From Mesorhizobium sp. B1-1-8 (lineage in GTDB: Bacteria > Pseudomonadota > Alphaproteobacteria > Rhizobiales > Rhizobiaceae): a stretch of 64,000 nt of DNA. The notes beneath the pieces are model-generated. The model saw only the letters and a list, made by a program, of their open reading frames with translations, was not told the DNA's origin and did no database searches. Shown here piece after piece: positions 17,643 to 28,103 of this stretch. The position numbers and the translations under genes are program-made. The DNA is taken from NCBI RefSeq assembly GCF_006442795.2, contig NZ_CP083956.1:4069501-4133500 (forward strand), in the 5' to 3' direction. How positions within the stretch are numbered: the stretch's first letter is position 1; every line of letters starts with the position of its first letter.

Positions 17643-19193
17643 TCAACTGACGCTGTCCGGTAGTTTCTCCTCGCGCTGCGCGATCAAATCCGCGAGACCC
17701 TCGGCGATGCCCTCGTCGAGTTTTGGCTCCTCATAGTCGGCCAGCATGTTGCGCGCTTTCTCGCGGCCGCGGGTGTCGTGGTCCTTTGCCCCTTCGGCGC
17801 TCCACTGCTCGAACGAATTGAAGTCCATGATGCTCGGCATGAAGAAGGCCCGCTCGAAATGTTCGAGCGTGTGCTGCGTGCCGAGGAAATGGCCCTGCGG
17901 CCCTACCTCACGGATCGCCGCCATGGCCTCCTTGAAATCGTCGAACGGCAGCCCGCCGGCATATTTATACCAGCCGACCAACTGCTCGCAGTCGGTGGCG
18001 AATTTCGAATAGCCGCAGGCAAGACCAGCTTCGAGCCATCCGGCCGAATGCCAGATGTAATTGGCGCCGGCGAGGATGGCGGCATGCATCAGCATGTTGG
18101 CCTCGTAGCCGGCCTGGGCGTCGTTCAGCTTCGAGCCGACATGGAAGCCGGAGGTGCGCCACGGCAGTTTGTATTTCCGCGCCAGCGCGCCCATCAGATA
18201 CATCATCTGGGCGGCCTCCGGCGTACCGCCCATCGGCGCGCCGGTCTTCATGTCGACAGTGACCATGAACTGGCCGTAGATCTGCGGCGAACCCGGACGC
18301 ACGAGCTGCGTGAAGGCAACGCCGGCCAGCGCTTCGGCATTGACTTGCGCCACCGCGCCGACGGCGGACGCCGAGGTCGAGGCGCCGCACAGCGCGAAGG
18401 GCGCCAGGATCAGCGGCTGGTTGTGACGCGCATAGACCTTCATGGCGTCGAGCATCGTGGCGTCCCACACCAGCGGCGAATTGCAGTTGGTGATCGACAC
18501 CAGCACGGGATTATCGCGGACGAACGCCTCGCCGAAGACTATTGCGGCCATCGCCATTGTGTCCTCGGCCCGCTCCTTCGAGGTAACGATGCCCATGAAC
18601 GGCTTGTCGGAATGCTTCAGCGCCGAATGGATGATGTGGAGGTGCCGCTTCGGCACCGGGATTTCCATCGGCTCGCAGATGATCGAGCTCGATGAGTGCA
18701 GCGCCGGCGCCATGTAGGCGAGCTTGTGGAAGTTGTTGAGGTCGGCGAGCGTGCCGTAGCGGCGCTTGTTATCGAGATCGCGCACATAGGGCGCGCCATA
18801 CATCGGCACGAAGATGGAGTTGTTGCCGCCGACGCGCACCGTGCGCTCGGGATTGCGCGCATTGAGCGTGAATTCCGGCGGCACTTTCGAGACGAGTTCC
18901 ATCAGGAGCGCGCGGTCGATGCGGACGCGCGTCTCCGAGACATCGGCGCCGGCCTTCTTCCAGAGTTCGATCGCCTCGTCGTCGCGGAACTCGCAGCCCA
19001 CCTCTTCGAGGATTGCGAGCGACTCCTGGTGGATCAGTTCCACCGCTTCGTCCGGGACCATCTGATAGACCGGGATCCGGCGAACCAGGGTCGGAAAGGA
19101 GGCAATCGGTGCGCTGCGAAGCGCCTTGCGGCCGAGCCGGCCACCGCCACGGCGGTGGGTGGGTTCAGTCAGTTCAGCGGCCGGTGCGTTCAT
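17643..19193 (-). CDS. Trimethylamine methyltransferase (MttB) family protein, non-pyrrolysine type
   Basis: A 516-residue MttB/COG5598-family protein with no internal amber codon, so it belongs to the non-pyrrolysine branch. Characterised members of this branch move a methyl group from glycine betaine, proline betaine or carnitine to a corrinoid protein. The family shows in the N-terminal segment EAVELIHQESLAILEEVGCEF, the central FALCGASTSASAVGAVAQVNAEALAG and the C-terminal AGANYIWHSAGWLEAGL and LGTQHTLEHFERAFFMPSIMD stretches. The start has GGAG upstream. It is the first gene of a run on the minus strand and is divergent from a LysR regulator. No corrinoid carrier gene is nearby, so the acceptor is uncertain. 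Confidence 0.88.
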   Translation of the reverse strand: MNAPAAELTEPTHRRGGGRLGRKALRSAPIASFPTLVRRIPVYQMVPDEAVELIHQESLAILEEVGCEFRDDEAIELWKKAGADVSETRVRIDRALLMELVSKVPPEFTLNARNPERTVRVGGNNSIFVPMYGAPYVRDLDNKRRYGTLADLNNFHKLAYMAPALHSSSSIICEPMEIPVPKRHLHIIHSALKHSDKPFMGIVTSKERAEDTMAMAAIVFGEAFVRDNPVLVSITNCNSPLVWDATMLDAMKVYARHNQPLILAPFALCGASTSASAVGAVAQVNAEALAGVAFTQLVRPGSPQIYGQFMVTVDMKTGAPMGGTPEAAQMMYLMGALARKYKLPWRTSGFHVGSKLNDAQAGYEANMLMHAAILAGANYIWHSAGWLEAGLACGYSKFATDCEQLVGWYKYAGGLPFDDFKEAMAAIREVGPQGHFLGTQHTLEHFERAFFMPSIMDFNSFEQWSAEGAKDHDTRGREKARNMLADYEEPKLDEGIAEGLADLIAQREEKLPDSVS

Positions 19194-19265
19194 GGAGGCT
19201 CCAATTCTTTGGTTCAGCCAAGTTAGCGGGACGAAATATGACTGTGACGCTGGAAAATCCTGATC

Positions 19266-19277
19266 GCTTGTATAAGC
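19266..19277. promoter_or_regulatory. Short palindrome in the LysR/MttB intergenic region
   Basis: GCTT-GTAT-AAGC, 8 bases upstream of the LysR start codon and within the 91-base region shared with the divergent MttB gene. LysR regulators bind such short interrupted palindromes near divergent promoters; the assignment is positional only. Confidence 0.4.
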
Positions 19278-19284
19278 TACACTT

Positions 19285-20187
19285 ATGCGAAGCTTGCGTC
19301 ACCTCCTCCCCTCCGCCGGCAGCCTGGTCGTCTTCGAGGCGGCGGGTCGGCTTTCGAGCTTCACCGCAGCCGGACGCGAGCTCGGCATGACGCAGGCTGC
19401 GGTGTCCTACGCGGTGCGCGGCCTGGAGGAAAAGCTTGGCGCCCAGCTCTTTCAGCGCCGCCATCGACAGGTGCTTCTGACGGAGGCAGGCGAGCGCTTT
19501 CACGCCGATGTTTCGCTGGGCCTCTCGCATATCCGCAAGTCGGCCGAAGACCTGCGCCTGCAGGCTACCGGCGGCCATGTGACGCTCGCCGCCTCGACCG
19601 CCTTCGGTTCGTTCTGGATGATGCCGCGCCTGCAGCAGTTCCGCGACGAACTGCCGGGCGTCGATCTGCGCATCCAGACCGCCGACCGCGACCTCGACAT
19701 CATCGCCGAGGGCATTCCGCTCGCCGTGCGCGGCGGCGTGCCGCGCGAATGGCCGGACTATCACTCGCTATCGCTCTCCGACGAAGAGATTTTCCCGGTC
19801 GCTGGCCCTAGTTACCTCGCCAAATTCGGCCGGCCGAAGACCGTCGAGGAACTGGCAACGCACCGGCTCATCCATCTGGAGGAGCCCTATCGCGAGGCCC
19901 CGAACTGGGACGAATGGTTCGCGTCCGCCGGAACCAGTCTGCGCAATGCCGAACGCGGCTTGCGCATCAACGACTATGCGCTGGTGATCCAGGCGGTGAT
20001 GGAGGGCCAAGGCATCTCGCTCGGCTGGCGGCATCTGGTCGAGCGGCTGGTGGCATCCGGGCTGCTGGTGCCAGTGACCGATCATGTGATGAGGACCGGC
20101 ATCGGCTTTTATGTCATCTGGCCGAAGAACCGTGAGCTCAGCGGCAATGCCCGCAAAGTGAGAGACTGGCTGGTGGCGCAGGCGTGA
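19285..20187 (+). CDS. LysR-family regulator (GcvA-like) of the MttB cluster
   Basis: A 300-residue LysR-type regulator. The winged HTH is at the N-terminus (FTAAGRELGMTQAAVSYAVRGLEEKLGAQLFQR, about residues 28-60), followed by the effector domain with the GcvA-type segments FWMMPRLQQFRDELPGVDLRIQT and RGGVPREWPDY. GcvA-like members often respond to amino acids or amines. The gene is divergent from the MttB-family gene across only 91 bases, the classical LysR arrangement, so it very probably controls the catabolic run that reads the other way. It ends 45 bases before mutL, which is unrelated. Confidence 0.9.
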   Translation: MRSLRHLLPSAGSLVVFEAAGRLSSFTAAGRELGMTQAAVSYAVRGLEEKLGAQLFQRRHRQVLLTEAGERFHADVSLGLSHIRKSAEDLRLQATGGHVTLAASTAFGSFWMMPRLQQFRDELPGVDLRIQTADRDLDIIAEGIPLAVRGGVPREWPDYHSLSLSDEEIFPVAGPSYLAKFGRPKTVEELATHRLIHLEEPYREAPNWDEWFASAGTSLRNAERGLRINDYALVIQAVMEGQGISLGWRHLVERLVASGLLVPVTDHVMRTGIGFYVIWPKNRELSGNARKVRDWLVAQA

Positions 20188-20232
20188 AGTATCCCCTCCC
20201 CTGCGACCAACGAATCCGCCTATACTCGCCTT

Positions 20233-22101
<1,869 letters not shown>

Positions 22102-22105
22102 GTCC

Positions 22106-22423
22106 GTGAGCGGCAAGACAGGCTCGATAGTTCAGTTCCGGTTCGACGCCGAAGTGATCCATTGGAGAGGCCCGTCACCATACTTCTTTGCGCCAATACC
22201 CGCGCACTATGGCGAGGAGATCAAGCAGGTAGCGAAGCTCGCGACATATGGGTGGGGGGTGATACCTGTCGAGGCAACGATTGATGGCGTCGGGTTCCGC
22301 ACATCCCTGTTCCCCAAGGACGGAAGCTATCTATTGCCCCTCAAGGACGATGTCCGGCGCAAATGCAATTTAACGGCAGGCGATTCGATTTCCGCCGTCA
22401 TCGCAATACGACTTCGCGGATGA
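22106..22423 (+). CDS. DUF1905 domain protein
   Basis: A 105-residue protein starting with GTG at 22106, directly after mutL. It matches the DUF1905 pattern: FDAEVIHWRGPSPYFFAPIP, then GWGVIPVEATIDGVGFRTSLFP and LPLKDDVRRKCNLTAGD. The fold is a small beta barrel often fused to a YdeI-like domain in other bacteria; here it stands alone. No enzymatic role is established for the family. The 5-base gap to mutL suggests cotranscription, but a functional link to mismatch repair is not supported by anything else in the sequence. Confidence 0.8.
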   Translation: MSGKTGSIVQFRFDAEVIHWRGPSPYFFAPIPAHYGEEIKQVAKLATYGWGVIPVEATIDGVGFRTSLFPKDGSYLLPLKDDVRRKCNLTAGDSISAVIAIRLRG

Positions 22424-22454
22424 TGACAATGCGACGGCAGAGTTCCGCAGGGTG

Positions 22455-22802
22455 TTACAAGCGGTCTGTTGGCGGTTCCAACTTTTCAGGAATGAACTTC
22501 CCGGCAAATCTTGAGAACGCGCTTCCGGGAGGGGCCTCTAAACAGGAGGCTATGAGCACATCGTAATTTGCAATCGTATTAACGTCATACAATCCGAGAT
22601 TGCTGGGGTTCTCGACATACTCTTTGGGCTCATCGCCTGCAAAAAAGCGCCAGCCACTATCATCCGGACCATTAGGCATTTCGCGATAGAGATAGCCTAC
22701 TTGTGCACCATCCACCGTGATGCGGTCGGTCGCAATACAGCTGCCGTAGCCAACCGCGATCGGACGAAACGTGGACGCATCGCGAAAAAATGTCTTAGGC
22801 AT
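22455..22802 (-). CDS. DUF2185 (Imm33-like) protein
   Basis: A 115-residue protein with the DUF2185 pattern: YGSCIATDRITVDGAQVGYLYR, then a DSGWRFFAGDEPKEYVENP segment and LGLYDVNTIANYDVLIASCLEA before a GSAFSRF end. This family overlaps with the Imm33 immunity proteins of polymorphic toxin systems, but it is also found alone as a stress or housekeeping protein of unknown role. No toxin gene is adjacent, so an immunity function is not supported here. It is convergent with the DUF1905 gene. Confidence 0.75.
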   Translation of the reverse strand: MPKTFFRDASTFRPIAVGYGSCIATDRITVDGAQVGYLYREMPNGPDDSGWRFFAGDEPKEYVENPSNLGLYDVNTIANYDVLIASCLEAPPGSAFSRFAGKFIPEKLEPPTDRL

Positions 22803-22878
22803 CTCAAACTTGCTGCGGGATCGGTTCCTTGAGTCAAGTGAGCCTTAACGTGCCGGCATCAGTCAAGCTCCCTAGTCC

Positions 22879-23772
22879 TCACCGCTTCAAATTCACCACG
22901 ATCACGCCACCCAGCGCCAGCGCGCCGCCGAGGATGCCGAGCAGGCTCGGCACTTCGCCCAGCCAGAAGAAGCCGATCAGGGCCGACATCGGCGAGACCA
23001 GATAGAGGAAGTTCGAGGCGCGCGCCGCCGGCAGACGCGACAGCGCCGTCGCCCAGGCAGCATAGGCGATCAGGCTGGGCACGATGCCGAGATAGATGAC
23101 GGCGCCGAGACCGGCGGTGTCGGCGACCGCCGCCTGCCCGAAGGCTGCCGGCAGGAAAGGCGACAGGCAGAGCGCGCCGAGCACCATGTTGGAGGCGGAA
23201 ATGGTGAGCGGATGATGGCGGGCAAAGAGCGGCTTCTGGACAATGGTGTTGACGGCCGAGCACAATGCCGAGCCCAGCACCAGCAGCGCGCCGGCATTGA
23301 AATGCAGGCCGTGCCCGTCGGCCACCGCAATGACGCCGATGCCGGTGAACGAGATCGCCGTGCCGGCCCAGGCCATGCCGGAAAAGCGCTCGCCGAGCAG
23401 CGCCATGGCCATGATGGCGGTGAAGATCGGGCTGACATTGATGATGAAGCCGGCTGCACCGGCCGAGACGGTCAGCTCGCCGAAATTGAGCATCGCCGTA
23501 TAGAGCGCGACGAAGACGGCGCCGCCGAAGACGAAGCGCCAGATCTCGCCGATCCGGGGCAGCGCGGGGCGCTTGACGGCGAGGAAGACCGCCGCGGGAA
23601 CCGCCGCGATGGCAAAGCGCAGCGCCCCTAATTCCAGCGGCTGGAAGGCCGCAAGTCCGGCGCGGATCGCCGGAAAGGCCGAGGCCCAGCCGATCACCGT
23701 CAGTGCCACCGCGATGGCCGCCGTGGTGTCCATGCGCTGTGTCTCATTCAACGTGCCGGTGTAAGCGCTCAT
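22879..23772 (-). CDS. EamA/DMT-family inner-membrane exporter
   Basis: A 297-residue protein with ten predicted transmembrane helices made of two EamA repeats (first FVGGAVFVALYTAMLNFGEL region, second from VLGSALCSAVNTIVQKP). DMT exporters move amino acids, amines or other metabolites out of the cell. The frame opens at 23817, but the ATG at 23772 (MSAYTGTLNE) is preceded by GAGGAAA at good spacing. It is divergent from a LysR gene 84 bases away, which probably regulates it in response to the exported compound. The substrate cannot be told. Confidence 0.88.
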   Translation of the reverse strand: MSAYTGTLNETQRMDTTAAIAVALTVIGWASAFPAIRAGLAAFQPLELGALRFAIAAVPAAVFLAVKRPALPRIGEIWRFVFGGAVFVALYTAMLNFGELTVSAGAAGFIINVSPIFTAIMAMALLGERFSGMAWAGTAISFTGIGVIAVADGHGLHFNAGALLVLGSALCSAVNTIVQKPLFARHHPLTISASNMVLGALCLSPFLPAAFGQAAVADTAGLGAVIYLGIVPSLIAYAAWATALSRLPAARASNFLYLVSPMSALIGFFWLGEVPSLLGILGGALALGGVIVVNLKR

Positions 23773-23856
23773 CGCCGTTTCCTCGCCTTTCGATGCCATG
23801 AATGGAGAAAACGCCATTGCCAGCCGATTGACAAACGACCAATTCGAGGGTCAGCT

Positions 23857-24789
23857 GTGAACATGGATCACAGCTCTGACCAGATATTGCCGCTCGAAAC
23901 CTTGCGTGCCTTCGATGCGGCGGCACGAACCGGCAGCTTCTCGGCCGCGGCCGAGAAGCTCAACCTCACCCATGGCGCTGTCAGCCGGCAGATCGCCAAG
24001 CTGGAGGACTGGCTTGGCCTGAAAGTGTTCGAGCGCAATGCGCGCGGCGTGACGCTGACCAACGAGGGCAACAGGCTGCATCTGAGGACCACCGAGGCAT
24101 TCGCGCTGATCTCGGTCAATTCGGACCGCTGGGTCGAGCCGCGCGGCACAGCCGTGGTGCGGCTGGCCTCGATCCCCTCGGTCAGCGGCCTGTGGCTGAT
24201 GCCGCGCATGGCGGCGCTCGAAAACAGTCCGACCCGGCTGCGCATCGTGCTCGATGTCGACAACCGCCAGGCCGACCTCGCCGACGAAGGCATCGACCTG
24301 TCGGTGCGCTGCGGCCGCGGCCGCATTCCGGGCCGGGTCTCGGTGCAGCTGTTCGAGGAGCATATCTTTCCGATCGCATCGCCGGATCTGGCCAAGGAGA
24401 TCGGCCACGGCGACCCTGCCCGGCTGCTCAAATTCCCGCTGATCAACGATTCCGACGCATCCGGCTGGCGCGCCTGGCTCGCGGCGCAGGATATCGACTA
24501 CCGCCCGCGCCCGCAGGACCGGCGCTTCGAGGACTACAATCTGGTGCTCGACGCGGCCGCGCATGGACTTGGCATTGCACTGGCGCGGCCGCCGCTGACG
24601 CAGGACCAGATGAAGTCGGGCCGCATCGTCGCCGTCGACCAGCGCGTCGCGCTCAATCCGGTCTCCTACTGGCTGGACCGGCCGGTCGGCCGTCCGCGCG
24701 CCGCCGCCGTCGATCTTGCCAGGCGGATTGCGGAACAGGCCGGACTGGCGCCGGAAAAGCTGGAGACCTTCCTGCTGGACGAAGAGTAA
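23857..24789 (+). CDS. LysR-family regulator (GcvA-like), divergent from EamA exporter
   Basis: A 310-residue LysR regulator with an N-terminal HTH (GSFSAAAEKLNLTHGAVSRQ, about 25-44) and a GcvA-like effector domain (VSGLWLMPRMAALENSPTRLRI, VRCGRGRIPGR). The GTG at 23857 has GAGGG six bases upstream; the ATG at 23863 two codons later is the alternative. It resembles the LysR protein at 19285 in plan but is clearly a different paralogue. Its position back-to-back with the exporter gene indicates local control of export. Confidence 0.88.
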   Translation: MNMDHSSDQILPLETLRAFDAAARTGSFSAAAEKLNLTHGAVSRQIAKLEDWLGLKVFERNARGVTLTNEGNRLHLRTTEAFALISVNSDRWVEPRGTAVVRLASIPSVSGLWLMPRMAALENSPTRLRIVLDVDNRQADLADEGIDLSVRCGRGRIPGRVSVQLFEEHIFPIASPDLAKEIGHGDPARLLKFPLINDSDASGWRAWLAAQDIDYRPRPQDRRFEDYNLVLDAAAHGLGIALARPPLTQDQMKSGRIVAVDQRVALNPVSYWLDRPVGRPRAAAVDLARRIAEQAGLAPEKLETFLLDEE

Positions 24790-24795
24790 AACTCG

Positions 24796-25386
24796 TCAGC
24801 GAAGCAGCAGCACGACGATTGTGGCGACCGTGGCCGAGATCAACGCCGTCACGACCGAAATCATCCACAGCGGTTGGGAGGGCTTGGAGCGCGGCGCATG
24901 ACCGCGCGGGGCCGCGGTGCCGCCGCGCAGCGCCGCATTGGAATTGGCGGCAACCAGCACTGAAGGGGCAGCGAGTGCGGGCGAAAACGACGATGGCGGC
25001 GGGGCTGCCGTGACCCTGGCCGCGCTGTCGGCGACGGCCGGCTGAGCCTGGCCGCGCCGAGGCTGAACGGACTCCGCTGCCTGGTTGCCCCGCGGAGCCC
25101 TTCCCGGCGCATCGTCCATGCCTGCGTCCGCTTCCATGATGGCGCGGTAAGCGTCCTCGATCTCGCCGGAAGACAGGCGCTGCGGCAGTTGGGCGGCCGG
25201 CCGTTGCAACGATGCTTCCAGCGCCTGCGCGGCAAACTGCGCCGATTGCACCGTCGACGGCGCCGGCGGCTGGATAAGCGCCTTGATCAGCGTGGTTGTG
25301 GCCGCGTCGGCCTTGGCCGCCGGCACCGGCTGCGGGGTCAGCGCTTCGCTGAGCAGCGAATTCAGGCGGGTTGAGGCGATTTCCAT
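24796..25386 (-). CDS. Alanine/proline-rich tail-anchored membrane protein of unknown function
   Basis: About 196 residues. A predicted helical N-terminal half (SSGEIEDAYRAIMEADAGMDDAP is its most ordered-looking part) is followed by a low-complexity Ala/Pro/Ser region and ends with one hydrophobic helix (WMISVVTALISATVATIVVLLL) at the extreme C-terminus. That makes it a candidate tail-anchored inner-membrane protein with its bulk in the cytoplasm. The frame is open to 25458; I chose the ATG at 25386 (MEIASTRLNSLL) because the residues before it look unstructured, but this is uncertain. No family is recognised. It is convergent with the LysR gene. Confidence 0.55.
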   Translation of the reverse strand: MEIASTRLNSLLSEALTPQPVPAAKADAATTTLIKALIQPPAPSTVQSAQFAAQALEASLQRPAAQLPQRLSSGEIEDAYRAIMEADAGMDDAPGRAPRGNQAAESVQPRRGQAQPAVADSAARVTAAPPPSSFSPALAAPSVLVAANSNAALRGGTAAPRGHAPRSKPSQPLWMISVVTALISATVATIVVLLLR

Positions 25387-25500
25387 GCCGGGTTTCCGGA
25401 ACCATTGTCCATTCCAGCCATAATACACGAGCATTGCGTCAAGCTTGACCGCGCCCAAGATTTATGGCGATTGAACCTGGATGAACCCAAGCGTCATTTC

Positions 25501-25734
25501 ATGATGAACCGTTTTGAAGGCCCCGGCGGCAAGGAAGCGCGCATCCGCTATCTCGACGGCGATTTCCAGGTCACCAGCCCCGGCTCGTTCGTGCGCTGCG
25601 CGGTGACCGGCGAGAGCATTGCGCTGGACGAGCTCAAATATTGGAGCGTCGCCCGGCAGGAGCCTTACGTGAACGCCGCAGCGTCGCTGCGGCGCGAGAT
25701 CGAGACGCATCCGGAATTGCGCAAGCGGGGCTGA
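25501..25734 (+). CDS. DUF2093 small protein
   Basis: A 77-residue (or 76, if the second ATG is used) alphaproteobacterial DUF2093 protein: MNRFEGPGGKEARIRYLDGD, then SFVRCAVTGESIALDELKYW and SVARQEPYVNAAASL. The family is short, cytoplasmic and of unknown role. The pattern with a central CxxTG looks like a possible metal or zinc-ribbon remnant with a single cysteine. The upstream part of the open frame is not protein-like. It is convergent with lpxK, 6 bases from its end; this order is common in Rhizobiales. Confidence 0.8.
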   Translation: MMNRFEGPGGKEARIRYLDGDFQVTSPGSFVRCAVTGESIALDELKYWSVARQEPYVNAAASLRREIETHPELRKRG

Positions 25735-25740
25735 CGCCGC

Positions 25741-26769
25741 TTAACCCCTTAACTTCCGCAGCCGCCACGCATCCAGCGTTTCGCCGATGATGCGTTCCGG
25801 CACGTGGTCGAGGTCAAAGACCGCGTCGATCTCGAGCACGTCGAGCTGATCAAAGAAGCCGGCTGGCGTGGTGCCGTGGCGCAGGCGCGCGGCGTCCTTG
25901 GCCGTGCTGACGAGGCGCAGCCCTTCGCGCCCGGCCAACGCCGCCAGATCGGCGAGTTCGTCGTTTGCATAGAAATGATGGTCCGGAAAGGCGCGCGATA
26001 CCACAACCTCGCCGCCGGCCGCGCGCACCGTGTCGAAGAATTTTTCCGGATGACCGATGCCTGCAAAGGCGAGGAAGCGGCCGCCGGCAAAGCGGGCGCG
26101 GTCGGCTGGCTCGGCATGCGCCAGAAAGATCGGCCGGCCGGCGCGCGCCGCCTGGCGCACCACCGGATCGGCGGCGGTCCCCTCACCCATCTTCAAAAGC
26201 CCGCTGGTGAAGACCAGCTGGTCGACGACCTTGGCCCTGAGCGGCCCGCCCGGAATGACGCGGCCGTTGCCGATGCCGTAGCGCGCGTCGACGACAACCA
26301 GCGCGTAATCGATATGGATGCGCGCGGACTGAAAGCCGTCATCCATGATCAGGAAATCGCAGCCATGCTTTTCGATCAGCAGTTTTGCGCCGGCGGCGCG
26401 GTCGGCCGTCACCGCCACCGGCGCATGTTCGGCAAGCAGCAGCGGCTCGTCGCCGACATGCCTGGCGGCATCGTGATGCGCATCGACGACGTGCGGCTTG
26501 GCGAAGGAGCCGCCGTGGCCGCGCGACAGGAAGCCGGGCGTGAGCCGCATGCGCTTTGCCTGTTTGGCCAGGGCGATGGCAACAGGCGTCTTGCCGCTGC
26601 CGCCGACGGTGAGATTGCCGACGCACAGAACCGGCGCCTCGACTTTTTCGCGCGGCGCGTGCCGCATGCGGCGGCCGGCGACCAGCCCGTAAACCGCCGA
26701 CAGCGGCGACAGCGCCAGCACACGCCAGTCGGGCTTCTCCCACCAGAAGGGCGGCGCTTCGCTGGTCAT
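25741..26769 (-). CDS. lpxK: Tetraacyldisaccharide 4'-kinase
   Basis: A 342-residue membrane-associated kinase that phosphorylates the 4' position of the lipid A disaccharide, giving lipid IVA. The P-loop is in GNLTVGGSGKTPVAIALA (about 53-70). The family motif MDDGFQ (ILMDDGFQSARIHIDYALVV) and the acidic DARYGIGNGRVIPGGPLR segment follow. An N-terminal hydrophobic stretch (LALSPLSAVYGLVAG) contacts the membrane. A TTG three codons upstream is the alternative start. It follows waaA by 17 bases; waaA adds Kdo to the product, so the two act in sequence. Confidence 0.95.
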   Translation of the reverse strand: MTSEAPPFWWEKPDWRVLALSPLSAVYGLVAGRRMRHAPREKVEAPVLCVGNLTVGGSGKTPVAIALAKQAKRMRLTPGFLSRGHGGSFAKPHVVDAHHDAARHVGDEPLLLAEHAPVAVTADRAAGAKLLIEKHGCDFLIMDDGFQSARIHIDYALVVVDARYGIGNGRVIPGGPLRAKVVDQLVFTSGLLKMGEGTAADPVVRQAARAGRPIFLAHAEPADRARFAGGRFLAFAGIGHPEKFFDTVRAAGGEVVVSRAFPDHHFYANDELADLAALAGREGLRLVSTAKDAARLRHGTTPAGFFDQLDVLEIDAVFDLDHVPERIIGETLDAWRLRKLRG

Positions 26770-26786
26770 GATCGCCAACCCACGAC

Positions 26787-28103
26787 CTAGCGCCCGTTGG
26801 CGCCTTTCAGGCGCGCCTTGACGACCAGCGGCTGGATGTAGGGCTCGAGCGATTTCAGCGTGCGCGCCAGCGCGCCGCGCATTTCGTCGACGGTCGCGGC
26901 GCCTGCCGCCATCATCTCGTGGCGCGCCGCCTCGTTGGTCAGCAGGAAATTGACGGCGCCAATCAGCATGTCGCGGTCGCGCACCAGCTTGGCGCCGCCG
27001 CTGTCGAGCAGGCGCTGATAGGCCTCGCGGAAATTCTGCACGTTGCGGCCGGCCAGCACCGCGGTATCGAGCATTGCCGGTTCGAGCGGATTCTGGCCGC
27101 CCTCGGATGTCAGCGAGCGGCCGACAAAGGCAATCTCGGTCAGCCTGAGATAGAGGCCCATCTCGCCGATCGTGTCGCCGAGCAGGATATCGGTGTCTGG
27201 CGAGATGCGGTCGCCCTTGCTGCGCCGCGCGACGTTCAGCCCCATGCCGGAAATCTGCGCGGCGAGCGCATCGGCGCGATCAGGGTGGCGCGGCACGACG
27301 ATGGTCAGCAGGCCGTGATGGCGCTTGTGCAGGCTGGCATGGACTTCCGCCGCGACAACCTCCTCGCCGTCATGCGTGGAGATCGCCGCCCAGGTCGGGC
27401 GCAGACCGATCTGCCTCCGCAAGGTGGCGAGCGTGCGCTCATCCGCCGGCGGCGGATTGGTGTCCACCTTGAGATTGCCGGAGACGGTGACCGGCCGGGC
27501 GCCGAGCGTGCGGAAACGCTCGCCGTCGACATCCGACTGGGCAACGACATGGGCGAGATTCTCGAACAGCGCCTCGGCGACGCTGGCGCGCTTCTTCCAA
27601 GAGATGAAGGAGCGGTCCGAAAGCCGGCCATTGACCAGCACCTGCGGCACGTTGCGGGCGCCGAGCTCGAGAATGGTCATCGGCCAGATTTCCGATTCGG
27701 CGATGATCGCCAGTTCGGGCTGCCAGTGGTTGAGGAAACGGCTGACCGCCGGCTTCAGGTCGAGCGGCACATATTGGTGGATGATTCGCTCGCCGAGCCG
27801 CTCGTCGGCAACTTTGGCCGAGGTGACGGTGCCGGTGGTCAGAACGACGTTGACGCCATAGTCGAGGATGCTTTCGACCAGTGGCACGACGGCGATCGTC
27901 TCGCCGACGCTGGCGGCGTGGATCCAGATCACCGGCCCCTCCGGACGCGGCCGGCCCGCAACGCCGTAGCGCTCGCGGCGGCGGATGCGATCCTCCTTGC
28001 CGCGCGAGGCGCGCCAGGCGACATAAGGCCCGATCAGCGGATATGCGACGGCGCCCGCATAGCGGTAAGCCGTGAGGGCGGCGCGCGCCCAGCGCTCGCT
28101 CAT
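26787..28103 (-). CDS. waaA: 3-deoxy-D-manno-octulosonic acid (Kdo) transferase
   Basis: A 438-residue GT30 glycosyltransferase that attaches Kdo to lipid IVA at the inner membrane. An N-terminal membrane-contact segment is followed by the family signature IHAASVGE, then GNLKVDT and the C-terminal nucleotide-binding part (GRSLTSEGGQNPLEPAMLDTAVLAG). The start codon overlaps the stop of the acyltransferase gene upstream as ATGA (28100-28103), indicating translational coupling. The genes around it (acyltransferase, lpxK) all build the lipid A-Kdo core. Confidence 0.95.
   Translation of the reverse strand: MSERWARAALTAYRYAGAVAYPLIGPYVAWRASRGKEDRIRRRERYGVAGRPRPEGPVIWIHAASVGETIAVVPLVESILDYGVNVVLTTGTVTSAKVADERLGERIIHQYVPLDLKPAVSRFLNHWQPELAIIAESEIWPMTILELGARNVPQVLVNGRLSDRSFISWKKRASVAEALFENLAHVVAQSDVDGERFRTLGARPVTVSGNLKVDTNPPPADERTLATLRRQIGLRPTWAAISTHDGEEVVAAEVHASLHKRHHGLLTIVVPRHPDRADALAAQISGMGLNVARRSKGDRISPDTDILLGDTIGEMGLYLRLTEIAFVGRSLTSEGGQNPLEPAMLDTAVLAGRNVQNFREAYQRLLDSGGAKLVRDRDMLIGAVNFLLTNEAARHEMMAAGAATVDEMRGALARTLKSLEPYIQPLVVKARLKGANGR

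Noticed and set aside
22455..22802. Immunity protein of a polymorphic toxin system
   Set aside because: The DUF2185/Imm33 family would allow it, but no toxin or secretion gene is adjacent, so only the family name is reported.
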